Positions 1-7,523 of a stretch of DNA of 23,525 bases are shown one piece after another. The notes beneath the pieces are model-generated. The model searched no databases. It was not told the DNA's origin and saw only the letters and a program-made list of their open reading frames with translations. The stretch is from an uncultured Clostridia bacterium. Lineage in GTDB: Bacteria > Bacillota > Clostridia > Lachnospirales > Anaerotignaceae. The translations under genes and the position numbers were made by a program. The stretch spans positions 33,777 to 57,301 of the forward strand of contig CAJUKL010000011.1 in assembly GCA_910587195.1 (NCBI GenBank), given 5' to 3'. Position 1 is the stretch's first letter; every line of letters begins with the position of its first letter.

Positions 1-72
1 AAGAAAGGAAGTGAAAAAAGCTTGACCAAAAACTTTACCTTTCGCACACGCAACAAATTCTACATTTTTTAT
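1..72 (+). repeat. Dispersed intergenic hairpin repeat, copy A (partial)
   Basis: This stretch aligns by eye with the middle of the repeat in copy B (from about 4681) and with the reverse complement of copy E: an A-run plus GCTTGA, then AAACTTTA, CTTTYGCA, a CAACA/GAACA block and ATTCTA. Only the middle of the element is present, because the window starts inside it and similarity fades near base 70. It has the same orientation as copies B and D and lies upstream of the rplU promoter. No coding sequence is visible here. Confidence 0.6.
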
Positions 73-118
73 ATACAATATTTTTTATGCGGTTACCCTG
101 AAATTTTGAACGAAACTA

Positions 119-147
119 TTGACAGATGTTATTACTTATGATACCAT
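119..147 (+). promoter_or_regulatory. Promoter of the rplU operon
   Basis: A consensus -35 box TTGACA (119-124) is followed, after exactly 17 bp, by TACCAT (142-147). The -10 box is preceded by TG at 139-140, giving an extended -10. Transcription would start near 153-156. It is the only strong sigma-A-like promoter seen upstream of the ribosomal protein genes. Confidence 0.72.
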
Positions 148-154
148 AACGTAG

Positions 155-234
155 TGTTTAGCCGCACGGAGAGGTTACAAATTTCTTCCGGAAATACCAT
201 ATCCGGCGAGTATCGTTATGAGGAGGTGTACAGA
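155..234 (+). promoter_or_regulatory. Probable L21 leader (structured 5' UTR of rplU)
   Basis: About 80 nt of GC-richer sequence lies between the predicted transcription start and the rplU start codon. It contains the hairpin CCGGA (188-192)/TCCGG (202-206) and ends in the AGGAGG ribosome binding site (221-226). Firmicutes rplU operons commonly carry an autoregulatory L21 leader RNA at exactly this place, so position and structure suggest one. I matched it by context and not by covariance model. A second inverted repeat, CATAACG (145-151)/CGTTATG (214-220), would need a slightly earlier transcription start to form in RNA. Confidence 0.5.
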
Positions 235-546
235 GTGTACGCAATTATTGAAACAGGTGGAAAACAATATAAAGTAGCAGAAGGCGATGTTATCAAAGTT
301 GAAAAATTGGCTGTTGCAGAAGGACAAGAGTATGACTTTGATAAAGTTCTTGTTGTTGCAAAAGATAGCGATGTAACAGTAGGCGCACCTTATGTTGCTG
401 GTGCAAAAGTATCCGCATCTGTATTAGGTGAAGGAAAAGAAAAAAAAGTTGTGGTTTATAAATACAAACCTAAAAAAGGATTCCACAAGAAAAAAGGTCA
501 TAGACAGCCTTTTACAAAATTACAAATTAAAGCAATTTCTTTGTAA
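235..546 (+). CDS. rplU: 50S ribosomal protein L21
   Basis: Large-subunit ribosomal protein that binds 23S rRNA near L20. The 103-residue product starts with the typical YAIIETGGKQYKV and ends with the basic stretch KYKPKKGFHKKKGHRQPFT, which is the L21 signature; the length is the usual one. The start is the GTG at 235, eight bases after AGGAGG. The frame is open back to a GTG at 154, but that codon sits at the predicted transcription start and would add 27 residues foreign to L21, so I rejected it. It is the first gene of rplU-prp-rpmA, a cluster conserved across Firmicutes. Confidence 0.97.
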   Translation: MYAIIETGGKQYKVAEGDVIKVEKLAVAEGQEYDFDKVLVVAKDSDVTVGAPYVAGAKVSASVLGEGKEKKVVVYKYKPKKGFHKKKGHRQPFTKLQIKAISL

Positions 547-552
547 TTTTTT

Positions 553-879
553 ATGATAAAGGCAATCATATATCACAAAAAAAATGAAATTTGTGGATAC
601 CGCATTTCTGGACATGCCGGCTTTGCACAAGCAGGAGAGGATATTGTTTGCTCGGCTGTATCTATATTGACAATCAATACGGTCAATGCCATCGAACAAC
701 TTACTTCTACTCCTTTTTCTTGTGAGGCTGATGAAAAAAAAGGCGGTTATCTAAAAGTGATGTTTCAAAAAGAAATAGACCATGATGCTGCATTATTATT
801 AAAAGCTATGGTGCTAGGTTTAGAAGATTTAGCAAAAGAATATAAAAAATATATCCGATTAAACTATAAGGAGGTGTAG
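553..879 (+). CDS. prp: Ribosomal processing cysteine protease Prp
   Basis: A 108-residue homologue of YsxB/Prp, the protease that removes the N-terminal extension of ribosomal protein L27 in Firmicutes and related groups. The catalytic dyad is visible: His21 in the GHAG motif and Cys33 in DIVCSAVS. It lies six bases after rplU and its stop codon falls just before the rpmA start, so it is translated together with L21 and its substrate L27. Its substrate's cleavage motif is present in the next gene, which supports an active enzyme. The start ATG at 553 lacks a strong upstream Shine-Dalgarno sequence, so coupling to rplU translation is likely. Confidence 0.93.
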   Translation: MIKAIIYHKKNEICGYRISGHAGFAQAGEDIVCSAVSILTINTVNAIEQLTSTPFSCEADEKKGGYLKVMFQKEIDHDAALLLKAMVLGLEDLAKEYKKYIRLNYKEV

Positions 880-881
880 TG

Positions 882-1178
882 ATGTTAAAATGTAACCTTC
901 AATTTTTCGCTCATAAAAAAGGTGTTGGTTCTACCAGAAACGGACGTGACTCCAAAGCAAAAAGACTTGGTGCAAAACGTGCAGATGGTCAGGTAGTGAA
1001 AGCTGGCAATATTTTATACACACAAAGAGGAACAAAAATTCATCCAGGTGTTAATGTTGGAAAAGGTGGAAATGATACCCTTTTTGCATTAGTAGATGGT
1101 CGTGTTAGTTATGAAAGAAAAGGCAGAGATAAAAAACAAGTTTCTGTATATCCAGTGGATTTAGCAGTAGCTGAATAA
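882..1178 (+). CDS. rpmA: 50S ribosomal protein L27 with Prp-cleaved leader
   Basis: The 98-residue product begins MLKCNLQFFAHKKGVGSTRN. LQFFA followed by HKKG is the known Prp cleavage site, so the mature protein should start at the residue after FFA, exposing the N-terminal tail that reaches the peptidyl-transferase centre. The rest (GRDSKAKRLG, GNILYTQRGTKIHPGVNVG) is standard L27. I chose the ATG at 882, seven bases after GGAGG (870-874), rather than the GTG at 879 that overlaps the prp stop codon. A terminator follows directly. Confidence 0.97.
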   Translation: MLKCNLQFFAHKKGVGSTRNGRDSKAKRLGAKRADGQVVKAGNILYTQRGTKIHPGVNVGKGGNDTLFALVDGRVSYERKGRDKKQVSVYPVDLAVAE

Positions 1179-1187
1179 AAAAAGTAT

Positions 1188-1226
1188 GGGGCTTCAAATG
1201 ACCAACATTTGAAGCTCTATTTTTTC
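1188..1226 (+). terminator. Intrinsic terminator after rpmA
   Basis: A perfect 10-bp stem GCTTCAAATG (1191-1200)/CATTTGAAGC (1206-1215), extendable by G-U and G-C pairs at its base, has a 5-nt loop and is followed by a T-run at 1220-1225. It separates the ribosomal protein genes from obgE. As no promoter is obvious between it and obgE, partial read-through probably feeds the downstream genes. Confidence 0.85.
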
Positions 1227-1254
1227 ATATAAAAGAAAAAGAGAGGTGAAAAAT

Positions 1255-2535
1255 ATGTTTGTAGATAGAGTCAAAATCCATATCAAGGGCGGGAATGGTG
1301 GTAATGGCATGGTTTCTTTTTATAGAGCAAAATACATTACGCATGGCGGCCCAGATGGTGGTGATGGCGGAAAAGGTGGTGATGTTATTTTTATCGGTGA
1401 CAGTAACATGAACACTTTAATGGATTTTAGATATAAACGCTCTTTTAAAGCAGGCAATGGACAAGATGGCGGAAAATTAAATTGCTTTGGAAAAAGCGGC
1501 GAGGATATTGTGATTAAAGTGCCAGTCGGAACCATTATTAGAGAAGCAAATTCTAATAAAATCATGGCAGATATTGCAAAAGAAGGAGAAAAAAAAGTAA
1601 TTATCCGAGGTGGAAAGGGTGGAAAAGGAAATCAACATTTTGCTACCCCAACAAGACAAGCTCCCCGTTATGCAGAACGGGGACAAGTGGCAAAAGAATA
1701 TGATGTTATACTAGAATTAAAGCTTATTGCAGATGTTGGCTTAATTGGATTTCCAAATGTTGGAAAATCAACCATTTTATCTATGGTAACAAATGCAAAT
1801 CCTAAAATTGCCAATTATCATTTTACAACATTAGCACCAAATCTTGGTGTGGTACAAAGTAGAATCGGCGAAGATTTTGTATTAGCAGATATTCCAGGAC
1901 TTGTAGAGGGTGCAAGCGAAGGTGTTGGATTGGGACATGAATTTTTAAGGCATGTGGAAAGAACAAAGGTATTTATCCATGTTGTAGACGCAGCAGCCTT
2001 AGAGGGAGATGACCCTGTAGAAAATTTCCAAAAAATCAATCAAGAATTGAGAGAATATAATCCCGAATTGCTCAAACGTCCCCAAGTGATTGCAGCAAAC
2101 AAAACAGATATTCCAGAAGCACAACAAAATGTACTTCGTTTAAAAGAAGCTTATGAAAAAGAAGGGTATCCAGTGTTTGCTGTTTCCGCAGCAACCAATC
2201 AAGGGCTTGATGCTATGCTGGAAGAAGTTGCAAAAATATTAAAGGATTATCCAGAAGATATTGTATTTGAACAGGATTATGAAGAATATCAAGAAATTGA
2301 AATGGATAAAGAACCATTTAGCATAGAAGTTTTTGAAGAAGAACATTATTATGTAGTAACAGGTACAGGTGTGGAAAAAATGATTGGTTATACCAATATT
2401 GACACCGAAAAAGGATTTGCTTTTTTCCAAAGATATTTGAGGGAAAAAGGAATTATTAAAGCATTAGAAGAAAAGGGAATCCAAGAGGGAGATACTGTAA
2501 AGATTTATGGCTTGGAATTTGATTATTATAAATAA
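1255..2535 (+). CDS. obgE: GTPase ObgE/CgtA
   Basis: Essential Obg-family GTPase acting in 50S subunit assembly and stress responses. The 426-residue protein has the glycine-rich Obg fold (residues about 1-158, many GG repeats), the G domain with G1 GFPNVGKST from residue 165, G3 DIPG, G4 NKTD at 282-285 and G5 SAA, and a C-terminal OCT domain (about 345-426). The start is ATG 1255, eight bases after AGAGG; this gives the family's MFVDRVKI N-terminus. The in-frame GTG at 1246 overlaps that ribosome binding site and was rejected. Its stop overlaps an ATG that is not the likely yhbY start. It forms an operon with yhbY, nadD/yqeK and rsfS. Confidence 0.97.
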   Translation: MFVDRVKIHIKGGNGGNGMVSFYRAKYITHGGPDGGDGGKGGDVIFIGDSNMNTLMDFRYKRSFKAGNGQDGGKLNCFGKSGEDIVIKVPVGTIIREANSNKIMADIAKEGEKKVIIRGGKGGKGNQHFATPTRQAPRYAERGQVAKEYDVILELKLIADVGLIGFPNVGKSTILSMVTNANPKIANYHFTTLAPNLGVVQSRIGEDFVLADIPGLVEGASEGVGLGHEFLRHVERTKVFIHVVDAAALEGDDPVENFQKINQELREYNPELLKRPQVIAANKTDIPEAQQNVLRLKEAYEKEGYPVFAVSAATNQGLDAMLEEVAKILKDYPEDIVFEQDYEEYQEIEMDKEPFSIEVFEEEHYYVVTGTGVEKMIGYTNIDTEKGFAFFQRYLREKGIIKALEEKGIQEGDTVKIYGLEFDYYK

Positions 2536-2561
2536 TGAAACACATTTGCAGGAGGAAAATC

Positions 2562-2855
2562 ATGTTGACAAGCAAGCAAAGAGCCTATTTAAGAGGCATG
2601 GCAAACGGTTTAGACAGCATTTTTCAAGTGGGGAAAAGTGGTGTGACACCAGAATTGAGAGATGCAGTTGACAAAGCCTTAGAGGCAAGAGAATTAATAA
2701 AAATGAACGTCTTAGATAATACTATGATAGGAGCAAAAGAAGCAGCAGGCATATTGGCTGACAGAACAGGCGCAGATATTGTGCAAGTTATTGGAAACCG
2801 TTTTATTTTATTTCGTCAGTCAAAAAAGAAACCAGTGATTGAATTGCCAAAATAA
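2562..2855 (+). CDS. yhbY: YhbY/YqeI-family ribosome-associated RNA-binding protein
   Basis: A 97-residue CRM-domain protein: LTSKQRAYLRGMAN at the start, then the loop GKSG in FQVGKSGVTPE and the family ending VIGNRFILFRQS. CRM proteins bind rRNA and associate with pre-50S particles, which fits its place next to obgE. The ATG at 2562 follows GGAGG (2551-2555) by six bases. An upstream in-frame ATG overlapping the obgE stop would add nine residues but has no suitable ribosome binding site. Confidence 0.93.
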   Translation: MLTSKQRAYLRGMANGLDSIFQVGKSGVTPELRDAVDKALEARELIKMNVLDNTMIGAKEAAGILADRTGADIVQVIGNRFILFRQSKKKPVIELPK

Positions 2856-2874
2856 TGAAAAGAGTGTAACGATT

Positions 2875-4107
2875 ATGAGAAGTGATATTAAAAATTTTAA
2901 AGATTGCAAAAGCATTGCCATTATGGGAGGAACTTTTGACCCTATCCATTATGGACACTTAGCAACAGCAGAGGCAGTTCGACATCGTTTTAAAGTAGAC
3001 AAAGTGATATTTATGCCCACAGGAAATCCAGCACACAAGACCAATAAAATTGTAACACATCATGAGCATAGATATTTAATGACCGTATTAGCAACCATGC
3101 GAAATGAAAATTTTGATGTATCTCGTATTGAAATTGAGCGTCCTGGTATTACCTATACCATTGATACGATTGAAGAATTAAAAAAGATATGTCGTCCAGA
3201 TGCACGTTTATATTTTATTACGGGAGCAGATGCAATTCATCAAATTTTTACATGGAAAAATGCAGAAAAATTATTGACTCTGTGTGATTTCGTAGCCGTA
3301 ACTCGTTCTGGTTATGGCAAAAATAAATTGTTTGATGAAATAACAGAAATCAGAGATAAATTTGCTAGTAGAATCCATTATATGGAAGTTCCAGGCTTAG
3401 AAATTTCATCTTCTGATATTAGAAAACGAGTACAAAATGGAAATCCTATTAAATACCTTTTACCGCAGGAAGTAGAAGATTATATTTATAAATTTGAATT
3501 GTATACCAGTCCGACAGAAAAAGAGGTAAGTTTTATGTTAACAACAAAGGTAATGAAGGAAAAATTGCAATCCGCCTTGTCTGTAAAAAGATATATTCAT
3601 ACCATGGGAGTGGCGGAAGAAGCAATGAAGTTAGCAGAAATTTATGGAACAGCACAGGATAGAAAAAAAGCAGAAGTTGCAGGATTATTACATGATTGTG
3701 CTAAAAATTATCCAAATGATTTAAAAGTTCGTTTGTGCAAAGAATATCATGTTCCATTAGATGATGTTTTAAAAGAGCAAAAAGATTTAATCCATCCTTT
3801 TTTGGGTGCCGAAATTGCAAAAAGAGAATATCTGATAGAAGATGAGGATATTTTGAATGCCATCCGATACCATACAACTGGTAGAAAAGAAATGAGTTTA
3901 CTAGAAAAAATTATCTTTTTAGCAGATTATATTGAGCCAAACCGAGAAATGTTTGACGGTTTGGAAGAAGCCAGAAGATTGTCTTATTTAGACTTAGACA
4001 TGGCAATGCGCTATACATTAGAGCATACCATATCTTATGTCAAAGAAAGAAAATTAAAATTGCATCCGCTTTCATTGGAAGCATTAGAATATTTTAAAAA
4101 TAAATAA
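2875..4107 (+). CDS. nadD: Fused NadD (nicotinate-nucleotide adenylyltransferase)-YqeK (HD phosphohydrolase)
   Basis: A 410-residue two-domain protein. Residues about 14-210 are NadD, which makes deamido-NAD from nicotinate mononucleotide and ATP: GGTFDPIHYGHL from residue 18 and ISSSDIRKRV near 181 are the nucleotidyltransferase motifs. Residues about 221-410 are YqeK, an HD-family hydrolase that splits diadenosine tetraphosphate symmetrically: the HD pair at residue 273 (HDCAKNYPND), then HPFLGAEIAKRE, YHTTGR and FLADYIEPNR. In many Firmicutes these are two adjacent genes. Here the frame is continuous, but AGAGG followed eight bases later by an in-frame ATG (3535) lies exactly at the domain boundary, so YqeK might also be made alone. 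The start ATG 2875 has only a weak ribosome binding site. Confidence 0.93.
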   Translation: MRSDIKNFKDCKSIAIMGGTFDPIHYGHLATAEAVRHRFKVDKVIFMPTGNPAHKTNKIVTHHEHRYLMTVLATMRNENFDVSRIEIERPGITYTIDTIEELKKICRPDARLYFITGADAIHQIFTWKNAEKLLTLCDFVAVTRSGYGKNKLFDEITEIRDKFASRIHYMEVPGLEISSSDIRKRVQNGNPIKYLLPQEVEDYIYKFELYTSPTEKEVSFMLTTKVMKEKLQSALSVKRYIHTMGVAEEAMKLAEIYGTAQDRKKAEVAGLLHDCAKNYPNDLKVRLCKEYHVPLDDVLKEQKDLIHPFLGAEIAKREYLIEDEDILNAIRYHTTGRKEMSLLEKIIFLADYIEPNREMFDGLEEARRLSYLDLDMAMRYTLEHTISYVKERKLKLHPLSLEALEYFKNK

Positions 4108-4120
4108 AGGAGGGAATTGT

Positions 4121-4453
4121 GTGGAAGCAGTAGAAATTACAAAAATCATACAGACAGCATTAGAGGATAAAATGGGAGAAGATATCAAGGTATTGGACTT
4201 AAGAGGAATTTCCAATATTGCAGATTATTTTGTAATTGCAAGTGGCAATAATGTTAACCATTTAAGAGCAATGGCAGATGAAGTGGAACAAAAACTATTT
4301 AAAGCGGGTATTAAATTACACCATTCCGAAGGATATAGTGTTGCAACATGGATACTTTTAGATTTTGGAAATATTTTAGTACATTTGTTTAACAAAGAAC
4401 AACGGGAATTTTATAGCTTAGACCATCTTTGGGGCGATGCCAAAAGAGTATAA
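4121..4453 (+). CDS. rsfS: Ribosomal silencing factor RsfS
   Basis: A 110-residue Iojap/YbeB/YqeL family protein that binds L14 on the 50S subunit and blocks subunit joining during starvation. Family features: DIKVLDLRGISNIADYFVIASG, HLRAMADEVEQ, HSEGY, and WILLDFGNILVHLF near the end. The start is GTG 4121, six bases after AAGGAGGG. It lies 13 bases after nadD/yqeK and closes the operon. No simple terminator follows; the hairpin repeat copy B begins about 55 bases later and may serve as one. Confidence 0.95.
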   Translation: MEAVEITKIIQTALEDKMGEDIKVLDLRGISNIADYFVIASGNNVNHLRAMADEVEQKLFKAGIKLHHSEGYSVATWILLDFGNILVHLFNKEQREFYSLDHLWGDAKRV

Positions 4454-4509
4454 AAAAGACTTTGAAGCTTTAATCTGAAAAAATGGCTTATGTATTAATG
4501 AAAGATAGA

Positions 4510-4845
4510 AGTTCTTGGGGAAACTTTTTTCACTTGTGAAAAAGTTTCCCCATGTCTACGCTTCGCTCCGGTCGGTTCTAAACGAACGTCCACCGGACTT
4601 CAGAACCCTCTTCAAAAACACGCTTGCAAGCGTAAAAGACCTTGAGGGCGTTGCCCTCAAACTCCTACAAGCCCTTTGAAAAGGGCTTGAGCCTAAACTT
4701 TATCTTTTGCAAACAGAACAGAATCTAAGTTTTAACGTATGGTGGTTCGTTGTCGTTCATCTAAAGTAACCACGCAAGTCCATCACACAGCAGCAAAACG
4801 AAGTTTTGCACAAAATTCTTTGCTAAGCTTTCTTTCAAGAAAGCG
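4510..4845 (+). repeat. Dispersed intergenic hairpin repeat, copy B (fullest copy)
   Basis: This gene-free stretch between convergent rsfS and the S1 gene is a chain of hairpins. H1: GGGGAAAC arm, 4517-4551. HA: GGTTCT (4574-4579)/AGAACC (4602-4607), holding a loop with AACGTCCAC. H2: the 14-bp palindrome ACGCTTGCAAGCGT (4620-4633). H3: TTGAGGGC/GCCCTCAA (4642-4660). H4: CAAGCCCTTT/AAAGGGCTTG (4668-4689). H5: GCAAAAC/GTTTTGC (4793-4809). H6: GCTTTCTT/AAGAAAGC (4827-4844). Four other stretches in the window share this order and sequence. It ends one base before the stop codon of the S1 gene. Bases 4454-4509 show nothing else. Function is unknown; it may be a mobile-element relic, structured RNA or composite terminator. 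Confidence 0.85.
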
Positions 4846-5292
4846 TTAAGAGCGCTTGTTTGCTCTTTTGTTTAAACCTGCTTGGCGTTCGTTGGACTGT
4901 TTGAGCCAGTCTTTCATTTTATCTTCAAAATCAGAAGAAGTTGATTGTGGTTTAAAGTAGTCGTCCGAAGGGCGAATGGTTCTGTTTTCATAGTTTGACT
5001 TGTTTTCTTTGGAACGGAAATTTTTTTCATAATGTGGCTTTGCTTTTGGAGCGAGTGCTTCCCGCATCGAAAGAGAGATTTTATTAGAAGCCTCATCTAT
5101 AGAAAGGACTTTTACTTTTACGATGTCGCCAACTGCAACATGCTCATTAATATCTTGTACAAAAGTGTTTGCCACTTGTGAAATGTGAACCAATCCTTGT
5201 ACTTTGTCACCCAATGAAACAATAGCACCAAAGGGTTTGATGCGTAATACTTTACCTTCAACAATATTACCTACTTGAACTTTTTCTGACAT
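4846..5292 (-). CDS. S1 RNA-binding domain protein (YabR/YugI-like)
   Basis: A 148-residue protein with one S1 domain at residues about 5-76 (GNIVEGKVLRIKPFGAIVSL, GLVHISQVA, VKVKVLSIDEASNKISLS), the OB-fold that binds single-stranded RNA. The rest is a basic, Lys/Arg/Asn-rich, probably disordered tail ending in NKRANKRS. Small one-S1-domain proteins of this kind in Firmicutes associate with ribosomes or RNA; the exact function is uncertain. The ATG at 5292 is preceded by GGGAG at an unusually long distance of about 13 bases. The last codons and stop touch repeat copy B. It is divergent from rlmD, with overlapping promoters. Confidence 0.9.
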   Translation of the reverse strand: MSEKVQVGNIVEGKVLRIKPFGAIVSLGDKVQGLVHISQVANTFVQDINEHVAVGDIVKVKVLSIDEASNKISLSMREALAPKAKPHYEKNFRSKENKSNYENRTIRPSDDYFKPQSTSSDFEDKMKDWLKQSNERQAGLNKRANKRS

Positions 5293-5338
5293 TAAATTTT
5301 ACACTCCCATTCGATTTAATCATAGTTTTTTTAGTCAT

Positions 5339-5388
5339 TTGTATTCATTTACCGTAACAAGTATAACATGATTTATACAAAAATACAA
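5339..5388. promoter_or_regulatory. Overlapping divergent promoters (S1 gene / rlmD)
   Basis: Both directions have a -10-like box over the same bases. Minus strand: TATACT (complement of 5360-5365), with an upstream TG (extended -10) and TTGTAT 17 bp away (complement of 5383-5388). Plus strand: TTGTAT (5339-5344), 17 bp, TATAAC (5362-5367). The -35 boxes match the consensus only at TTG, so the assignment is tentative. The minus-strand promoter is the better of the two. Confidence 0.45.
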
Positions 5389-5422
5389 ATAATTTTATAG
5401 GCTTTTTTTGGAGGAATTTGGA

Positions 5423-6781
5423 ATGAAAAAAAATGATAGAATGATAGTAACCATAGAAGAAGTGGCGTTTCCCAATAAGGGCATTGGGCATATAGAAGGA
5501 CAAAAAGTAATTATAAAAAATGTTTTGCCAGAGCAGAAAGTTGCGGTGCGTATCAAGAAAAAAAGAAGTAGTGGAATAGAAGGACAGTTAGAAGAAGTAT
5601 TAACTCCTTCTCCTTTGGAACAGAAAGCAGAATGTCCACATTTTTCACTTTGCGGTGGCTGTACCTACCAAAATATGAAAATAGAAGCCGAAATTGCTTT
5701 AAAAGAAAAACAAGTAAAATCTTTATTGGAACAAGCAGGAATTATCATAGAAAGTTGGGAAGGCATTTTATCTTCTCCAAAACAAAAAGGGTATCGGAAT
5801 AAATGTGAGTTTTCTTTTGGCGACGAGCACAAAGAAGGGCCTTTAGCTTTAGGTATGAGAAAAAGACAAAGTTATTATGAAGTTGTTACATTGACAGATT
5901 GTAATATTATTGATAAGGATTATTTAAAAATCATTGAGGCAACACTCCATTTTTTTCAAAAAAGAGAGATTCCTTTTTACCATAAAGCACGTCATGATGG
6001 TATTTTACGTCATTTAGTGGTTCGAAAAGGAGAAGCAACAGGAGAATTTTTAATTAATTTAGTAACAACATCAGAAATAAATTTTTCTTTGGAGGAATAC
6101 CAACAGGAATTATTGTCTTTACGTTTAGAAGGAATCATTTGCGGCATTTTACATACCCAAAATGACAGTTTTGCAGATATTGTACAGAGCGACCAGACAA
6201 CAATAGTATATGGCAGAGATTATTTATTAGAAAAGTTGTTTGACTTAGAATTTAAAGTAACTGCATTTTCCTTTTTTCAAACTAATTCAAAAGGCGCAGA
6301 AGTGTTATATGGCATTGTAAAAGATTTTGCTGGAGAAGCACAAAATAAAACAGTATTTGATTTCTATTGTGGAACAGGAACCATTGGACAAATTATGGCA
6401 AAAAAAGCAAAAAAAGTTATCGGAATTGAATTAATAGAGGAAGCGGTGGCAGCAGCAAATGAAAATGCGCAAAGAAATGGATTATTAAATTGTACTTTTA
6501 TTGCAGGGGATGTGCTTCAAAAAGTAGAAGAATTACAAGAAAAACCAGATTTGATAATCGTAGACCCACCAAGGGATGGAATCCATCCAAAGGCGATTGA
6601 TAAACTGATTGCATTTGATGCACCAGAAATCATTTATGTTTCTTGCAAACCTACTTCTTTAGCAAGAGATTTACAAATTTTTCAGCAAAATGGTTATGCT
6701 ATCAAAAGGGTAAAATTAGTAAATCAATTTCCCAGAACAGTTCATGTGGAAACAGTAGTAAGCATGAAAAAAATAATATAA
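5423..6781 (+). CDS. rlmD: 23S rRNA (uracil-5-)-methyltransferase, RlmD/TrmA family
   Basis: A 452-residue SAM-dependent m5U methyltransferase. An N-terminal TRAM domain (about 1-60) is followed by the [4Fe-4S] cysteines Cys71, Cys77, Cys80 (CPHFSLCGGCTYQ) and Cys160. The Rossmann domain carries FDFYCGTGTIG, VDPPRDGIHPKA and YVSCKPTSLARD, whose Cys is the catalytic nucleophile. The family includes RlmD, RlmCD and TrmA; which uridine is modified cannot be read from sequence. The ATG at 5423 follows GGAGG by eight bases; the upstream TTG at 5408 overlaps that site and was rejected. It probably shares a transcript with the TerD gene, 12 bases downstream. Confidence 0.93.
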   Translation: MKKNDRMIVTIEEVAFPNKGIGHIEGQKVIIKNVLPEQKVAVRIKKKRSSGIEGQLEEVLTPSPLEQKAECPHFSLCGGCTYQNMKIEAEIALKEKQVKSLLEQAGIIIESWEGILSSPKQKGYRNKCEFSFGDEHKEGPLALGMRKRQSYYEVVTLTDCNIIDKDYLKIIEATLHFFQKREIPFYHKARHDGILRHLVVRKGEATGEFLINLVTTSEINFSLEEYQQELLSLRLEGIICGILHTQNDSFADIVQSDQTTIVYGRDYLLEKLFDLEFKVTAFSFFQTNSKGAEVLYGIVKDFAGEAQNKTVFDFYCGTGTIGQIMAKKAKKVIGIELIEEAVAAANENAQRNGLLNCTFIAGDVLQKVEELQEKPDLIIVDPPRDGIHPKAIDKLIAFDAPEIIYVSCKPTSLARDLQIFQQNGYAIKRVKLVNQFPRTVHVETVVSMKKII

Positions 6782-6793
6782 GGAGAAATAACT

Positions 6794-7498
6794 GTGTTAG
6801 ATATTAATACTATAACAAAAGGTGCTGTCAATCAAAATTCTATTTTATCTATCAATGTCACAAATCCAGAAAGCATAAAAAATCAAAAGAATATACAATC
6901 TGTCAATTTTTTAAAAAATCCATCTACGCCTGTTTTGCAACATATAAATACCAAACAAGCTGAATTATATCATCGTATTAAAAAAGGGCAAAAAATACCT
7001 ATTTTATCCCATAATGTGATTGAAGCGTGTTTTGGCTGGAGCACAACCGATAACCGTTGTGATGTTGATGTATCTGCTTTTTTACTTGGAGAAAATGATA
7101 AAGTATTAGGAGATAATTGGTTTGTATTTTATGGACAAACAGAAAGCCCGGATAGAAGTGTTATACTAGAACAAGCCGTAATAGACCATCAAAAAATAAA
7201 AATTGATATTAAAAAGATTCACTCCAAAGTAAAAAAAATTGTGTTTGTATTGACTATTCATGAAGCTTTGACACAAAAGTTACATTTTGGCATGATAAAA
7301 GATGCTTATATTAGAATTATGGAAAAAGAAAAAGAAATAGCAAGTTTTATGATGACAGAATATTATACGAATGTTATTTCTATGATGATAGGGGAATTAT
7401 ATTTATATCAGGGAAAATGGAAATTTAATGCGATTGGAGATGGCATTGCACAGGACTTGGCAGGGTTATGTCAATGGTATGGTGTGGAAGTAATTTAG
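6794..7498 (+). CDS. TerD-family stress protein
   Basis: A 234-residue protein whose residues about 62-234 match the TerD fold: RIKKGQKIPIL, then GWSTTDNRCDVDVSAFLL (the acidic, calcium-binding strand pair), GDNWFVFYGQTESPDRSV, and the C-terminal MIGELYLYQGKWKFNAIGDG. TerD proteins act in tellurite, oxidative and envelope stress, and bind calcium. The roughly 60 Asn/Ile/Lys-rich N-terminal residues are extra to the domain and unrecognised. Start GTG 6794, eight bases after AAGGAGA. It lies 12 bases after rlmD and is followed 25 bases later by an AIM24-family gene. Substrate or ligand is unknown. Confidence 0.85.
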   Translation: MLDINTITKGAVNQNSILSINVTNPESIKNQKNIQSVNFLKNPSTPVLQHINTKQAELYHRIKKGQKIPILSHNVIEACFGWSTTDNRCDVDVSAFLLGENDKVLGDNWFVFYGQTESPDRSVILEQAVIDHQKIKIDIKKIHSKVKKIVFVLTIHEALTQKLHFGMIKDAYIRIMEKEKEIASFMMTEYYTNVISMMIGELYLYQGKWKFNAIGDGIAQDLAGLCQWYGVEVI

Positions 7499-7523
7499 TG
7501 TGTTGAGGAAAGAAGGAAAATTC

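Noticed and set aside
154..234. N-terminal extension of L21 from GTG 154
   Set aside because: The codon lies at the predicted transcription start and inside a probable leader RNA; GTG 235 has AGGAGG at proper spacing and gives the family's N-terminus.
4561..4610. tRNA-like GGTTCTAAAC (T-loop resemblance) in repeat copy B
   Set aside because: No acceptor stem, anticodon arm or D arm can be arranged around it; the sequence is explained by hairpin HA.
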